Assembly: GCF_009910675.1 (NCBI RefSeq)
Contig: NZ_RSEJ01000019.1
Span: forward strand, 35,418-99,417
Direction: 5' to 3'
DNA length: 64,000 nucleotides
DNA from: Photobacterium alginatilyticum
GTDB taxonomy: Bacteria; Pseudomonadota; Gammaproteobacteria; Enterobacterales; Vibrionaceae
Shown here: in pieces, positions 8,681 to 21,742 of the stretch
How the letters are laid out: the number at the start of each line of letters is the position of its first letter
Numbering within the stretch: the first letter of the stretch is position 1
Notes under the pieces: model-generated
What the model saw: only the letters and a program-made list of their open reading frames with translations
Told to the model about the DNA's origin: nothing
The model's database searches: none
Position numbers and translations under genes: made by a program

Positions 8681-11251
8681 GTGACAGTGAAAGGTTTAGA
8701 AAAGCACACCCCCATGATGCAGCAATTTTTGAGGATCAAGGCAGAAAACCCTGATGTTCTACTGTTCTATCGTATGGGCGACTTCTACGAACTATTTTTT
8801 GATGACGCCAAACAGGCCTCTCAACTGCTGGATATTTCCCTGACTAAACGCGGCTCCTCCAACGGCCAGCCGATCCCGATGGCCGGTGTTCCCTACCATG
8901 CGGTCGAAGGCTATCTCGCCAAGCTGGTCCAGCAGGGCGTATCGGTGGCGATCTGCGAGCAAATCGGCGATCCAGCCACCAGTAAAGGACCGGTCGAGCG
9001 CCAGGTAGTGCGTATCGTGACACCGGGTACGGTCAGTGACGAGGCACTGCTCAACGAGCGCCACGACAACCTGATTGCGGCGATTTACCAGAATAACGAC
9101 GGGTTCGGCTATGCTACGCTGGATATTACCTCCGGCCGCTTTATGCTGACCGAACCTGAAACCGAAGAAGCCATGCAAGCCGAGCTGCAACGTACCAGCC
9201 CTGCCGAGCTGCTCTACCCTGAGGATTTTGCCCTGCCGGGCCTGCTGCAGTCGCAGAAAGGCACCCGCCGCCGTCCGGTCTGGGAATTCGATTTGGACAC
9301 CGCGCGCCAACAACTGACCATGCAGTTCGGTACCCGCGATCTGGTCGGCTTCGGGGTCGAAACAGCCGAGCGCGGTCTGTGCGCTGCCGGCTGTCTGCTG
9401 CAGTATGTCAAAGATACCCAGCGTACCGCGCTACCGCATATCCGCGCGATCACCCAGGACACCAAAGATCATGCAGTGATCTTAGATGCAGCTACCCGCC
9501 GCAACCTGGAACTGACCCAGAACCTGGCTGGCGGGTTTGACAACACGCTGGCCTCGGTATTGGATCAGACCGCGACCCCAATGGGAAGCCGATTGCTCAA
9601 GCGCTGGCTGCATCAACCGATCCGCGATCCGCAGCAGCTCAATAACCGCTTTGATGCCATCGCCGCCTTTAAGGATACCGGTTTCTTTACCGATCTAGCC
9701 GGTGTCCTGCGCCACATGGGCGATCTGGAACGTATTCTGGCGCGCCTGGCCCTGCGCTCAGCCCGACCACGAGATCTGGCCCGCATGCGCACCGCCTTGC
9801 AGCATCTTCCTGAGCTGGCTGAGCTGCTGGCAGAAATCAACCAGCCGCGGATCGGCGAGCTGGCCCAGTTTGCCGCACCGATGGATGAGCTTTGCGAGCT
9901 GCTGGAACGGGCAATTATCGACAATCCGCCGGTGGTCATTCGTGACGGTGGCGTTTTAGCTCCGGGCTACAATGCCGAACTGGATGAATGGCGCGATCTG
10001 GCTGACGGCGCATCAAAATACCTTGATGAGCTTGAGGCCCACGAACGTGAACACCATGATATTGACAGCCTGAAAGTTGGCTTCAACCAGGTCCACGGCT
10101 TCTTTATTCAGGTCAGCCGCGGCCAGAGCCATCTGGTACCGAGCCATTATGTCCGCCGCCAGACACTGAAAAATGCCGAACGCTATATCATTCCCGAGCT
10201 CAAGGAGCACGAGGACAAGGTACTAAACTCCAAGTCCAAGGCGTTAGGACTAGAGAAAAAGCTGTGGGAAGAGCTGTTTGACTTGCTGCTGCCTCACCTG
10301 GAACAGCTGCAAAATGCAGCCAATGCCCTGTCTGAGCTCGACGTGCTGGCCAACCTGGCCGAGCGGGCCGATACCCTCAACTACTGCCGTCCGGAGCTCA
10401 CAGCCGAGACCGGGATTGAGATCAATGCCGGCCGTCATCCTGTGGTCGAGCAAGTCCTGAGCGAACCATTTATCGCCAACCCGATTTCCCTGCATCATGA
10501 TCGCCGGATGCTGATCATTACCGGGCCGAACATGGGCGGTAAGTCGACCTATATGCGCCAGACAGCACTGATCGCCCTGATGGCACATGTCGGATCGTTT
10601 GTACCGGCCGAGTCAGTCAAGATCGGACCGCTGGATCGTATTTTCACTCGTATCGGCGCTTCGGATGATCTTGCCTCCGGCCGCTCAACCTTCATGGTGG
10701 AAATGACCGAAACCGCAAACATCCTCCACAATGCAACCCAGCATAGTCTGGTATTGATGGATGAAATCGGTCGCGGTACCAGTACCTACGACGGCCTGTC
10801 GCTAGCCTGGGCCAGTGCCGAGTGGCTGGCCGAGAAAATTGCGGCCATGGCCCTGTTTGCAACCCACTACTTCGAACTGACCGAGCTGCCGTCGATGATG
10901 GAAGGACTGGCTAATGTCCACCTGGATGCTGTCGAGCACGGCGACGAGATCGCCTTTATGCATGCCGTACAGGAAGGCGCTGCCAGCAAGTCTTACGGTC
11001 TGGCAGTTGCCAGCCTGGCCGGTGTACCGAAGTCCGTGATCAAGCGTGCGAAGATCAAGCTTCAGCAACTAGAGGCCAGCGGTCACCAGCAGGCGAGCGC
11101 TCCAGCCAACATCGCGCCCAAAGCCGAACAGCAACTGAGCCTGATCCCCGAACCGAGTGAGGTGGAAGAGGCGCTGGCGAACGTCAATCCTGACGATATG
11201 ACCCCGCGTCAGGCACTGGAAGAGCTCTATCGCCTGAAAGCGCTTCTGTAG
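8681..11251 (+). CDS. mutS: DNA mismatch repair protein MutS
   Basis: MutS recognises mispairs and small loops and recruits MutL. The 856-residue protein has the N-terminal mismatch-binding motif [11 protein letters not shown] (residues 29-39), connector, lever and clamp domains, and the ABC-type ATPase with Walker [10 protein letters not shown] and [12 protein letters not shown]. The C-terminus ends in the tetramerisation-type helix [15 protein letters not shown]. The start is GTG, with AGCAGG ahead. The gene is divergent from pncC and its end converges on rpoS with a terminator between. Confidence 0.98.
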   Translation: MTVKGLEKHTPMMQQFLRIKAENPDVLLFYRMGDFYELFFDDAKQASQLLDISLTKRGSSNGQPIPMAGVPYHAVEGYLAKLVQQGVSVAICEQIGDPATSKGPVERQVVRIVTPGTVSDEALLNERHDNLIAAIYQNNDGFGYATLDITSGRFMLTEPETEEAMQAELQRTSPAELLYPEDFALPGLLQSQKGTRRRPVWEFDLDTARQQLTMQFGTRDLVGFGVETAERGLCAAGCLLQYVKDTQRTALPHIRAITQDTKDHAVILDAATRRNLELTQNLAGGFDNTLASVLDQTATPMGSRLLKRWLHQPIRDPQQLNNRFDAIAAFKDTGFFTDLAGVLRHMGDLERILARLALRSARPRDLARMRTALQHLPELAELLAEINQPRIGELAQFAAPMDELCELLERAIIDNPPVVIRDGGVLAPGYNAELDEWRDLADGASKYLDELEAHEREHHDIDSLKVGFNQVHGFFIQVSRGQSHLVPSHYVRRQTLKNAERYIIPELKEHEDKVLNSKSKALGLEKKLWEELFDLLLPHLEQLQNAANALSELDVLANLAERADTLNYCRPELTAETGIEINAGRHPVVEQVLSEPFIANPISLHHDRRMLIITGPNMGGKSTYMRQTALIALMAHVGSFVPAESVKIGPLDRIFTRIGASDDLASGRSTFMVEMTETANILHNATQHSLVLMDEIGRGTSTYDGLSLAWASAEWLAEKIAAMALFATHYFELTELPSMMEGLANVHLDAVEHGDEIAFMHAVQEGAASKSYGLAVASLAGVPKSVIKRAKIKLQQLEASGHQQASAPANIAPKAEQQLSLIPEPSEVEEALANVNPDDMTPRQALEELYRLKALL

Positions 11252-11273
11252 CAGTGACAGAAACCGGAAAGAG

Positions 11274-11302
11274 AAAAGGACGCATCATGCGTCCTTTTTT
11301 GT
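11274..11302 (+). terminator. Terminator after mutS
   Basis: AAAAGGACGCA, loop TCA and TGCGTCCTTTT form an 11-bp stem ending in six Ts. Being A/T-flanked on both sides it could also stop rpoS transcription. Confidence 0.9.
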
Positions 11303-11356
11303 TCTGAAGCCGGAGACTGGTGTGTTTCTCAGCAGATATCGGCTTACGTATCTTGT

Positions 11357-12343
11357 CTACATGTCCTGATTAAACAGCGACTCGATATTCAGCCCCTGAT
11401 GCGTCAGCATATCACGCAGACGTCGCAGGCCTTCAACCTGGATCTGACGCACACGCTCACGGGTCAGACCGATTTCGCGACCAACATCTTCAAGGGTTGA
11501 TGCCTCATAACCCAGCAAACCAAAGCGGCGAGCCAGCACTTCACGCTGTTTCGGGTTCAGCTCCTGCAACCAGGTCACAATCGAGGTTTTGATATCGTCA
11601 TCCTGAGTCGATGTCTCCGGGCCGCCTCCTTTCTCATCCGGAATGATATCGAGCAGGGCTTTTTCCGAATCACCGCCAATTGGGTTATCAACCGAACCGA
11701 CACGTTCGTTCAAACGCAGCATGCGATTAACATCATCGACAGACTTATCCAGTTTCAGGGCGATATCTTCCGCCGTCGGTTCGTGATCCAGCTTCTGGGC
11801 CAACTCACGGGCAGTACGGAGGTAAACATTCAGCTCTTTGACGACGTGGATAGGTAAACGGATAGTTCGGGTTTGGTTCATGATAGCCCGTTCAATGGTT
11901 TGACGGATCCACCATGTTGCGTAGGTAGAAAAACGGAAGCCGCGTTCCGGATCAAATTTCTCGACGGCGCGGATCAAGCCAAGGTTACCTTCCTCTACCA
12001 AATCCAGCAAAGCAAGGCCACGGTTGCTATAGCGACGGGAAATCTTCACCACCAGTCGCAGGTTACTTTCAATCATTCGCTTGCGGGCTACTTCGTCGCC
12101 ACGCAATGCCCGACGGGCATACAGAACTTCTTCTTCCGCAGTCAGAAGCGGAGAAAAACCGATCTCCCCCAGGTAAAGCTGTGTCGCATCAAGGGCTTTC
12201 TGCGTGGCCCCATATTGCGAAATATCGACTTCATCACTCGTTGTTTCCGTCGATGCAGCTTTTGCCTCAACCTCTGCCGAGTCTATTTCCACATCATCAA
12301 AGTCAAAGTTCTCGATATTTGTAGCAGTATTGCTTCTACTCAT
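11357..12343 (-). CDS. rpoS: RNA polymerase sigma factor RpoS
   Basis: RpoS directs the general stress and stationary-phase response. The 328-residue protein shows sigma-70 region 1.2-2 ([62 protein letters not shown] in part), region 3 and region 4 ([39 protein letters not shown]). Start ATG at 12343 (MSRSNTAT) has GGGAGG upstream; a longer frame lacks one. It follows nlpD, within which rpoS promoters lie in E. coli. Confidence 0.98.
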   Translation of the reverse strand: MSRSNTATNIENFDFDDVEIDSAEVEAKAASTETTSDEVDISQYGATQKALDATQLYLGEIGFSPLLTAEEEVLYARRALRGDEVARKRMIESNLRLVVKISRRYSNRGLALLDLVEEGNLGLIRAVEKFDPERGFRFSTYATWWIRQTIERAIMNQTRTIRLPIHVVKELNVYLRTARELAQKLDHEPTAEDIALKLDKSVDDVNRMLRLNERVGSVDNPIGGDSEKALLDIIPDEKGGGPETSTQDDDIKTSIVTWLQELNPKQREVLARRFGLLGYEASTLEDVGREIGLTRERVRQIQVEGLRRLRDMLTHQGLNIESLFNQDM

Positions 12344-12399
12344 AGCGCCTCCCAGATGGCGAGTTAGCAAGACATTACAACTTCACTATGCCATGTTGT

Positions 12400-13308
12400 C
12401 TATTTCGGCAAGTACCGAAGCGGATTAACCGACTTACCTTTGTAACGGATCTCGAAATGTAGGCGAACACTGTTGCTACCGGAGCTTCCCATTGAAGCAA
12501 TCTTCTGCCCCGCTTTTACCTTCTGTTGCTCTTTGACCAGCACTTTCTCATTGTGGGCATAAGCACTGAGATAATCATCACTATGCTTAATAATCACTAG
12601 GTTGCCATAACCGCGCAGGGCGTTACCTGCATATACAACCGTTCCTCCAGCTGATGCCTTGACGGCCTGGCCTCTTTTCCCGGCAATATCTATGCCTTTG
12701 TTACCGTTTTCTGCGCTGGAGAACTTAGCAATAACGCGACCTTTTGTCGGCCATGACCAGCTGGCCACCTTGTTGCTATTATTCGCCTTACTTGTAACAA
12801 CTTTGTTACTATTTGAATTTTGAGAGTACTCTTTTGTGCGAGCGTGATCAACATTTTTATTGGCTGTTTTTTGTTCGTTCGGCTTCGGTTTTGGCACCGG
12901 TTTGACCACCGGCGTTGGGGGTGGTTTAGGCTTGGCTGCATTAGTCACTGTTTTTACTGGGGGTTTGACAACAGCGACGGTGCCGGCCTTTCCGTATGCA
13001 GGAGCAACATACTTCGGTTTCCAGAGCTGGAGAGTCTGCCCCGGGTAAATAGTATAAGGAGGAGAAAGCTTATTACTGGCAATAATATCTTTTACTTCAC
13101 GACCGGTTATATAAGAAATGAAATACAGAGTATCCCCTTTCTCTACCTGATAATAACTGCCACGAAAGCTTCCTCGCTTCAGGCTGTTGTAATCTTTTTC
13201 CAGACTGGTTACAGGCGCTGGTATATGGGTGCTACAGGCTGACAGCAGTAGACATGCGACTGCCATAGTCGTTACTCGCCAGTTCGATCTATTCACCATC
13301 ACACCCAT
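12400..13308 (-). CDS. nlpD: Outer-membrane lipoprotein NlpD, amidase activator
   Basis: NlpD activates the cell-wall amidase AmiC at division. The 302-residue precursor has a lipoprotein signal with lipobox LLSAC near residue 25, a LysM domain (YQVEKGDTLYFISYITG, about 52-95), a low-complexity Pro/Lys/Asn linker and a C-terminal LytM (M23) domain. The usual zinc ligands are missing in the last part (RLHFEIRYKGKSVNPLRYLPK region), as in E. coli NlpD, which is non-catalytic. It starts a few bases after pcm; an ATG at 13299 is an alternative start. Confidence 0.95.
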   Translation of the reverse strand: MGVMVNRSNWRVTTMAVACLLLSACSTHIPAPVTSLEKDYNSLKRGSFRGSYYQVEKGDTLYFISYITGREVKDIIASNKLSPPYTIYPGQTLQLWKPKYVAPAYGKAGTVAVVKPPVKTVTNAAKPKPPPTPVVKPVPKPKPNEQKTANKNVDHARTKEYSQNSNSNKVVTSKANNSNKVASWSWPTKGRVIAKFSSAENGNKGIDIAGKRGQAVKASAGGTVVYAGNALRGYGNLVIIKHSDDYLSAYAHNEKVLVKEQQKVKAGQKIASMGSSGSNSVRLHFEIRYKGKSVNPLRYLPK

Positions 13309-13314
13309 CGGAAT

Positions 13315-13974
13315 TTACGCCAGCTCTCCTGCGACCAGAGGAACAAAACGAACTGCCTCAATGTCCTGGGAAAGGTATTGCTCACCGTTACGTACAATCT
13401 GCTTCAGTACCTGATACTCGTCACCGACCGGAATGATCAGGCGACCGCCATCAGCCAGCTGAGCCAGCAACTCTACCGGGATATCATCGGCAGCAGCCGT
13501 TACGATAATCGCATCGAATGGCCCTTTGCTCGGCCAGCCGAGCCAGCCGTCACCGTGCTTGGTCGAAATATTGTGAAGATCGAGCTGCTTGAAGCGGCGC
13601 TTTGCCTGCCATTGCAAGGCTTTGATCCGCTCAACAGAAAACACATGTTCAACAATATGTGCCAATACCGCGGTCTGATAACCCGAGCCCGTCCCGATTT
13701 CCAGGATCCGGGAGCTCGGCTTCAGGTCCAGCAGCTCCGTCATTTTCGCCACAATATATGGCTGCGAGATCGTCTGTCCGCAACCAATAGGCAAGGCGTT
13801 ATTCTCATAGGCTTTGTGGGATAAAGCCTCGTCGATGAACAGCTCTCTGGGAACTGCAGCCATCGCCTGCAACACGTTATCGTTACGGATACCCAGCTGA
13901 TGCAAAAATGTCAGCAGACTATGTCGTTCTTCCGCATAGCGCATCCTTAATTTGTCTCCACTTGTGTTAGCCAT
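13315..13974 (-). CDS. pcm: Protein-L-isoaspartate O-methyltransferase
   Basis: Pcm methylates L-isoaspartyl residues so that damaged proteins can be repaired. The sequence has the family motif [19 protein letters not shown] and the AdoMet site [12 protein letters not shown], then [12 protein letters not shown] at the end. The ATG at 13974 overlaps surE by 28 nt; a second in-frame ATG at 13944 starts just after the surE stop and would also give a normal length near 209 residues. Which is used is unclear. Conserved surE-pcm-nlpD-rpoS order. Confidence 0.95.
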   Translation of the reverse strand: MANTSGDKLRMRYAEERHSLLTFLHQLGIRNDNVLQAMAAVPRELFIDEALSHKAYENNALPIGCGQTISQPYIVAKMTELLDLKPSSRILEIGTGSGYQTAVLAHIVEHVFSVERIKALQWQAKRRFKQLDLHNISTKHGDGWLGWPSKGPFDAIIVTAAADDIPVELLAQLADGGRLIIPVGDEYQVLKQIVRNGEQYLSQDIEAVRFVPLVAGELA

Positions 13975-14696
13975 TGTTCAATGCCGTTAATCGCATCATG
14001 TGCAGTAAGATCAACCTGTAGCGGCGTGATCGATACATGGTTGTGCTCTATAGCATAAAAATCCGTCCCCGGGCCGGCGTCCTGACATGCCCCCGGCGGG
14101 CCCAGCCAGTATATCGCCTTACCGCGCGGATCCATGGCCTTTTCCATTTTCTCGGCGCGATGGCGGGCACCCAGGCGTGTCACCTGCCAGTCACCCAGCT
14201 CGGAAAAGGGGACATCAGGAACATTGATGTTCAGTATCTTGTTGGTCGGCAACGGCTGTTCCGTCAACTTACCTACAATGTCTTTGATAACCAAGGCCGC
14301 TGTATCAAAGTGTCGCGAGCCAACCAAAGAGACAGCAATCGCCGGGACACCCAGAAAGTGACCTTCTGTCGCCGCGGCAACCGTACCGGAGTAAAGCACA
14401 TCATCACCGAGATTTGCACCATGGTTAATACCGGCAACAACAATATCCGGGCGGTACTCCAGCCATTCGTTCAGCGCAAAGTGAACACAGTCTGTCGGTG
14501 TGCCTTCAACCGAGACCCGGCGCTCGCCTTCCTCGCGAATACGCAGCGGGTTATCTAACGTGAGGGAGTTCGAGGCACCTGAACGGTTCCGATCCGGTGC
14601 CACAACGGTCACCTCGCCGATCTCTTCCAGCGCTGCTGCCAGCGTATTTATTCCGTCGGCAAAGATGCCATCATCATTACTGATCAAAATTCGCAT
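13947..14696 (-). CDS. surE: 5'/3'-nucleotidase SurE
   Basis: SurE is a metal-dependent phosphatase acting on nucleoside monophosphates, linked to stationary-phase survival. The N-terminus [11 protein letters not shown] holds the metal-binding Asp pair; [12 protein letters not shown] and [21 protein letters not shown] in part are also typical. The start MRIL at 14696 has GAGG 9 nt upstream; an ATG nine bases earlier is possible. The start lies inside the end of truD, indicating translational coupling. Confidence 0.95.
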   Translation of the reverse strand: MRILISNDDGIFADGINTLAAALEEIGEVTVVAPDRNRSGASNSLTLDNPLRIREEGERRVSVEGTPTDCVHFALNEWLEYRPDIVVAGINHGANLGDDVLYSGTVAAATEGHFLGVPAIAVSLVGSRHFDTAALVIKDIVGKLTEQPLPTNKILNINVPDVPFSELGDWQVTRLGARHRAEKMEKAMDPRGKAIYWLGPPGACQDAGPGTDFYAIEHNHVSITPLQVDLTAHDAINGIEQWLTQVETN

Positions 14697-15741
14697 GGTC
14701 GCCATCCTCTAGCTCACGCTCAATCATTAGTTCACGCACCACGGCAGTCGCGAAACAGCCAGCCGGCAACGAAAACGACACAGTCAGATCATTACCATCC
14801 TGCTGCCACTCCATCTGCAGGGGTTTTAACAACAAGGTGCGACGCTCATGACGCATCCGGTTATCACGGATCAGCTTAAGCAACAGCGGCTCCTGCTCAA
14901 CAACGGCCATCTCAAACGCCTCGGCATCAGCGGTAGTTGGCAGGGCATTATCCCCCATCATCGGAGCAGTGATGGCCATACTGCCGTCATCTACCTGCTG
15001 CTGCAGCTCGGCAGAGACCGACTCAACAATCTGACCACGCTCGTCACCGTCCTGCTGCAGGCTATCGCCCGCCAGCAAGGTATGTACCTTGCCTTGTTCG
15101 ATACGGGCTGAGAGCACCATATTAAACAACCAGGAGCGTGCTGCAGACAAATAGAAGCTGCGCTTGCTCTTGTCACGAACGCGGAATTCGTCATTGCCCC
15201 AGCTGCGCGCCTTAACCACATTATTACCGTTGTGGCCAAACCGTTGCTCGCCAAAATAGTTAGGCACCCCATGCAGGTTAACCTGCTCCAGACGGGTGAT
15301 GACATCCTGCGGCATGTCCAAGTCAGTCAGGCGCAGTTGAAACCAGTTGCCGACAAGATCACCCGGTCGTAATTTTTTATCATGGCGGGCTGTTTCCAGC
15401 ACCTCGACGCCAGGGTGTTCGGCAACAAACTGCGTCAAGTCAGGATCCGGCTTGCCCGGCAGATGGACACTTAGCCACTGCTCGGTCACGGCATGGCGAT
15501 CTTTCAAACCAGCCCAGCTGACATCCCGGGACTTAACTCCGCAGGCCTTGGCCAGTTCATTGACAACATATTTGGTGTTCTCACCCGTTTTGCGGACTTT
15601 CACCATAAAATGTTCACCGCTTCCGGCAAAATCAAAGCCTAAATTTTCTTTAACCACAAAATGTTCAGGCAGGACTTTGATTCGCCCCTGGCAACCAGGC
15701 TTACCGTATAACCAGTTAAAATTGTCCATTACGTTAGACAT
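14677..15741 (-). CDS. truD: tRNA pseudouridine(13) synthase TruD
   Basis: TruD makes pseudouridine at position 13 of tRNA-Glu and others. The conserved catalytic region [12 protein letters not shown] is present with its Asp, and [15 protein letters not shown] and [14 protein letters not shown] match the family. The ATG at 15741 ([15 protein letters not shown]) is chosen because the homologous region begins there; the frame opens further upstream at 15765. About 84 nt separate it from ispF, with which it is probably cotranscribed, and it overlaps surE by 20 nt. Confidence 0.94.
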   Translation of the reverse strand: MSNVMDNFNWLYGKPGCQGRIKVLPEHFVVKENLGFDFAGSGEHFMVKVRKTGENTKYVVNELAKACGVKSRDVSWAGLKDRHAVTEQWLSVHLPGKPDPDLTQFVAEHPGVEVLETARHDKKLRPGDLVGNWFQLRLTDLDMPQDVITRLEQVNLHGVPNYFGEQRFGHNGNNVVKARSWGNDEFRVRDKSKRSFYLSAARSWLFNMVLSARIEQGKVHTLLAGDSLQQDGDERGQIVESVSAELQQQVDDGSMAITAPMMGDNALPTTADAEAFEMAVVEQEPLLLKLIRDNRMRHERRTLLLKPLQMEWQQDGNDLTVSFSLPAGCFATAVVRELMIERELEDGDHANFDQ

Positions 15742-15825
15742 AAATACACCGTTTGTTAGCGGCAAAACACTTGCCGCGAAACCTGCTGCTAACTTGCAGA
15801 CAAAACGAGCAGCAGGGAAATAGTC

Positions 15826-16302
15826 TTATTGTTTGTTAAGGAGGACAACCGCCTCACAAGCAATCCCTTCTTTACGCCCGGTAAAACCCAGACGCTCTGA
15901 AGTCGTTGCCTTTACATTAATATTATCAATCTCTGTTTCCAGATCATCGGCTATGGTCTGACACATCGCCTCAATGTAAGGCGCCATCTTCGGTGCCTGG
16001 GCAATAATCGTGACGTCCAGGTTACCCAGGCGATAGCCCTTCGCCTTCACTTTACTATAGACATCCCGCAGCAGAAAACGGCTATCGGCCCCTTCCCACT
16101 CGGCATCGGTATCGGGAAAATGACGGCCAATATCACCGGCGCCGATCGCCCCAAGCAAGGCGTCACAAACCGCATGCAAGGCCACATCCCCGTCAGAATG
16201 CGCGATCAGCCCCTGCTCATAGGGGATTGCCACACCGCCAATGATCACCGGCCCTTCACCACCAAACTTGTGTACATCAAAACCGTGTCCAATTCGCATC
16301 AT
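15826..16302 (-). CDS. ispF: 2-C-methyl-D-erythritol 2,4-cyclodiphosphate synthase
   Basis: IspF cyclises CDP-ME 2-phosphate to MEcPP in the MEP isoprenoid pathway. The 158-residue protein has the zinc motif [28 protein letters not shown] and the C-terminal [20 protein letters not shown]. Two adjacent ATG codons occur at the start. The ispD stop is only 2 nt upstream, so ispD and ispF are coupled. Confidence 0.97.
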   Translation of the reverse strand: MMRIGHGFDVHKFGGEGPVIIGGVAIPYEQGLIAHSDGDVALHAVCDALLGAIGAGDIGRHFPDTDAEWEGADSRFLLRDVYSKVKAKGYRLGNLDVTIIAQAPKMAPYIEAMCQTIADDLETEIDNINVKATTSERLGFTGRKEGIACEAVVLLNKQ

Positions 16303-16304
16303 GG

Positions 16305-17012
16305 CTAATCCTTCGTTATTTGCTGTAAATAAAAACCGGCCAGAGCCAGATCCTCGGGCTGGGTCACTTTCAGGTTATCAGCCCGCCCTTTTACTAATTG
16401 CGGCACATATCCGCAAAACTCAAGGGCCGATGCCTCATCGGTGATCACTGCCCCCTTCTCCAGCGCATACCGGAGCGAGTCGCGGAGTTGTCTGACCTTG
16501 AACATCTGCGGCGTCAGGGCATGCCAGAGGTTCTCGCGATCCACGGTTTCGCGTATCCCCTGCTGGTTATCACCGGCAAGCACCACACCACGCTTCATCG
16601 TATCCCGTACCGGTGCCGCCAGAATGGCACCGCTCTCGCTCTGCAGCGCGGCATTAATCAAACGATCCAGATCGGCGAGCTGCAGGCAAGGCCGGGCGGC
16701 ATCATGAACCAGCACCCAGCTGTCTTCATCGTCAATCGCTGCCAGCCCGGCAAACACCGAATCAGCCCGTTCCGCCCCGCCGTCGACACGAGTGATCCGC
16801 GGGTCATGTGCCAGCGGCAGCGCCTCGAAGTAGGGATCACTATTGCTGATCACAATGATCACGCGCTCTATTGCCGGATGGCAAAACAAACGATCAATGG
16901 TGTGTTCTAAAATTGTCTTTCCTGCTATCTGCAGGTATTGCTTCGGACGGTCTGCTGCCATTCGGCTGCCAACTCCAGCAGCAGGTACAACTGCGGTGAT
17001 CTTTTCGGTCAT
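16305..17012 (-). CDS. ispD: 2-C-methyl-D-erythritol 4-phosphate cytidylyltransferase
   Basis: IspD transfers CMP from CTP to MEP, the step two before IspF. The 235-residue protein begins with the nucleotidyltransferase motif [18 protein letters not shown] and has [11 protein letters not shown] and the family ending with [10 protein letters not shown]. It lies between ftsB and ispF in the usual gammaproteobacterial order. Confidence 0.96.
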   Translation of the reverse strand: MTEKITAVVPAAGVGSRMAADRPKQYLQIAGKTILEHTIDRLFCHPAIERVIIVISNSDPYFEALPLAHDPRITRVDGGAERADSVFAGLAAIDDEDSWVLVHDAARPCLQLADLDRLINAALQSESGAILAAPVRDTMKRGVVLAGDNQQGIRETVDRENLWHALTPQMFKVRQLRDSLRYALEKGAVITDEASALEFCGYVPQLVKGRADNLKVTQPEDLALAGFYLQQITKD

Positions 17013-17101
17013 GAGTAAGGTATTTACGCTCAGAGTTAAAGTAATATCAGTTACATTATCAATGCCAATGCCTGCGTTCAGGCGTATTGAGCAAGGCGGG
17101 G

Positions 17102-17374
17102 CTATTCACCCACAATTCGAAAGAAGGTCTCTCCCGGCTTTATCATGCCAAGCTCATTGCGCGCCCGCTCTTCGACAGCTTCCTGACCGCGATGGAGATC
17201 ATGAATTTCAGCATACATTTGCTGATTCCGCTGCTTTAGCTCGGCATTGGCCTGCTGCTGGATGGCAACATTATCTCTTGCAGCCAAATAATCCATCATG
17301 CCATTTTTACCAAGCCAAAAATCATACTGAAGCCAGCACAGTACCGCCAGCAGCAAGACAGTTAACAAGCGCAT
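17102..17374 (-). CDS. ftsB: Cell division protein FtsB
   Basis: FtsB is a bitopic membrane protein that joins FtsQ and FtsL in the divisome. The 90-residue product has one N-terminal membrane segment ([20 protein letters not shown] region) followed by a coiled coil rich in Gln, Glu and Arg. The ATG at 17374 follows GGGGAG; the frame opens earlier at 17398 without a better site. The length and position before ispD agree with the family. Confidence 0.93.
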   Translation of the reverse strand: MRLLTVLLLAVLCWLQYDFWLGKNGMMDYLAARDNVAIQQQANAELKQRNQQMYAEIHDLHRGQEAVEERARNELGMIKPGETFFRIVGE

Positions 17375-17552
17375 GCCGCTCCCCGTTATTTCATGCAATT
17401 AGTTCAGTGACGGCAATTTTCCTAACTAATAGTACTTATTTACGCCAGATAGAATAGCGCAATTAGTTAATAAAATTGCAATGGAGTAATAATCCCATAA
17501 AGCGCAAGATGTGACTAGCGCCGAATGCCAAACTCATCATGTATTCGGACAT

Positions 17553-17580
17553 AAAAAAACCGCCTCACGAGGAGGCGGTT
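17553..17580 (-). terminator. Terminator after eno
   Basis: Read leftward, AACCGCCT and AGGCGGTT form an 8-bp GC-rich stem with a 7-nt loop, followed by seven Ts. Confidence 0.92.
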
Positions 17581-17624
17581 CGATAACTCAGAGTGATAGC
17601 TTCACTCCAAAGGCAAGCTAATGA

Positions 17625-18953
<1,329 letters not shown>

Positions 18954-18962
18954 TTAAAAGCT

Positions 18963-18997
18963 AAAAAAATAGCTGCAGCCATAACCGCTACAGCTAT
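18963..18997 (-). terminator. Terminator-like attenuator between pyrG and eno
   Basis: Read leftward, ATAGCTGTAGC, a 7-nt loop and GCTGCAGCTAT form an 11-bp stem (one wobble) followed by seven Ts. It ends about 37 nt before the eno start codon. Confidence 0.8.
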
Positions 18998-19006
18998 CCG
19001 TAATCC

Positions 19007-20698
<1,692 letters not shown>

Positions 20699-20700
20699 TT

Positions 20701-20729
20701 AGTATACCAGACACAGTTTATCGCCACAA
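20701..20729 (-). promoter_or_regulatory. Predicted pyrG promoter
   Basis: On the minus strand -35 TTGTGG (20724-20729), a 17-bp spacer and -10 TATACT (20701-20706) lie about 55 nt upstream of the pyrG start codon. Confidence 0.6.
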
Positions 20730-20745
20730 CGTGAAATCTATCACA
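20730..20745 (-). promoter_or_regulatory. CRP-like site upstream of pyrG
   Basis: TGTGATAGATTTCACG on the minus strand fits TGTGA-N6-TCACA with one deviation. It abuts the predicted -35 box, placing its centre near -43, close to a class II CRP position. Function is inferred. Confidence 0.5.
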
Positions 20746-20857
20746 GCATTGGCTGTTTTTTTTTGTCTCAAATCAAATATACCCAATAGCATGACTCACT
20801 TACCACAACAGCCCTGTGCATAGTTACATGGACACCATTGCCAATTAGACGAGTAAG

Positions 20858-21661
20858 CTAGCCTTCCCGCTTTTTCACTTTCTCCCACTCGCTATCGAGC
20901 ATTTCCAGCGAACAATCGTCAAATTGCTTCCCTTGTTCTAGCACACTTTTTTCAACTTCGCGAAACCGACGCTCAAACTTTTTGTTTGCCCGCTGCAGGG
21001 CAGACTCCGGCTTGACCTTGAGGTGACGACTCAAGTTAACGACAGCAAACAGTAAATCCCCGACTTCTTCTTCGATCTTACCCTGATCTGGTGACACTTG
21101 GATGACTTCCTCCATCACCTCATCAATTTCTTCTTTCACTTTTTCGACGACCGGGCCGACCGTATTCCAGTCAAAGCCATGCTTGGCACAGCGCTTCTGG
21201 ATTTTGTCAGCCCGTGTCAGCGCCGGAAGGGCCTGGGGAATATTGGCCAGAAGGCTGGTATCTTCCCCTTTCGCCGTCCGTTCCTTGGCCTTCTCAGCCT
21301 CCCAGTTGGCATTGATGGCTTCGTCATCGGCAAACTCGGCCTCGCCAAAAACATGGGGATGACGACGGATCAGCTTGTCGTTGATACCGGCAACAACCTC
21401 ATCAAAATCAAACAGTCCCTGCTCTTTGCCCAGCTGGCTATAGAAAATCACCTGAAACAGTAAGTCTCCGAGCTCTTCACGCACGTCATTCCAGTCCTGC
21501 TGCTCGATGGCATCGGCAACCTCATAGGCCTCTTCGATGGTATGGGGCACGATAGAGGCAAAGTTCTGTTTGAGATCCCACGGACAGCCTTTGTTCGGGT
21601 CTCGCAATGTTGCCATTATTTCAACCAGCTGCTCGATCGGGGTGCGCTGTTTATCACTCAT
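20858..21661 (-). CDS. mazG: Nucleoside triphosphate pyrophosphohydrolase MazG
   Basis: MazG hydrolyses NTPs to NMPs and in E. coli lowers (p)ppGpp effects. The 267-residue protein has two MazG repeats: CPWDLKQNFASIVPHTIEEAYEV with REELGDLLFQVIFYSQ in the N-terminal half, and IEEEVGDLLFAVVNLSRHL in the C-terminal half. A GTG opens the frame at 21667, but ATG at 21661 (MSDKQRTP) fits relatives. A terminator separates it from relA, so it likely has its own start. Confidence 0.95.
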   Translation of the reverse strand: MSDKQRTPIEQLVEIMATLRDPNKGCPWDLKQNFASIVPHTIEEAYEVADAIEQQDWNDVREELGDLLFQVIFYSQLGKEQGLFDFDEVVAGINDKLIRRHPHVFGEAEFADDEAINANWEAEKAKERTAKGEDTSLLANIPQALPALTRADKIQKRCAKHGFDWNTVGPVVEKVKEEIDEVMEEVIQVSPDQGKIEEEVGDLLFAVVNLSRHLKVKPESALQRANKKFERRFREVEKSVLEQGKQFDDCSLEMLDSEWEKVKKREG

Positions 21662-21693
21662 AGTCACTGTTCTTCTGTTCTTTAATGTCCATT

Positions 21694-21721
21694 AAAAAAA
21701 CGGGCGGCATCAGGCCACCCG
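21694..21721 (-). terminator. Terminator after relA
   Basis: Read leftward, CGGGTGGC, loop CTGAT and GCCGCCCG form an 8-bp stem with one U-G wobble, followed by seven Ts. Confidence 0.88.
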
Positions 21722-21742
21722 CTTTTGATATTTAGCATAACG

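Noticed and set aside
8792..9313. Leftward frames inside mutS (also 9613-9939 and 10250-10588)
   Set aside because: They are antisense to a conserved gene with no ribosome site or recognisable family.
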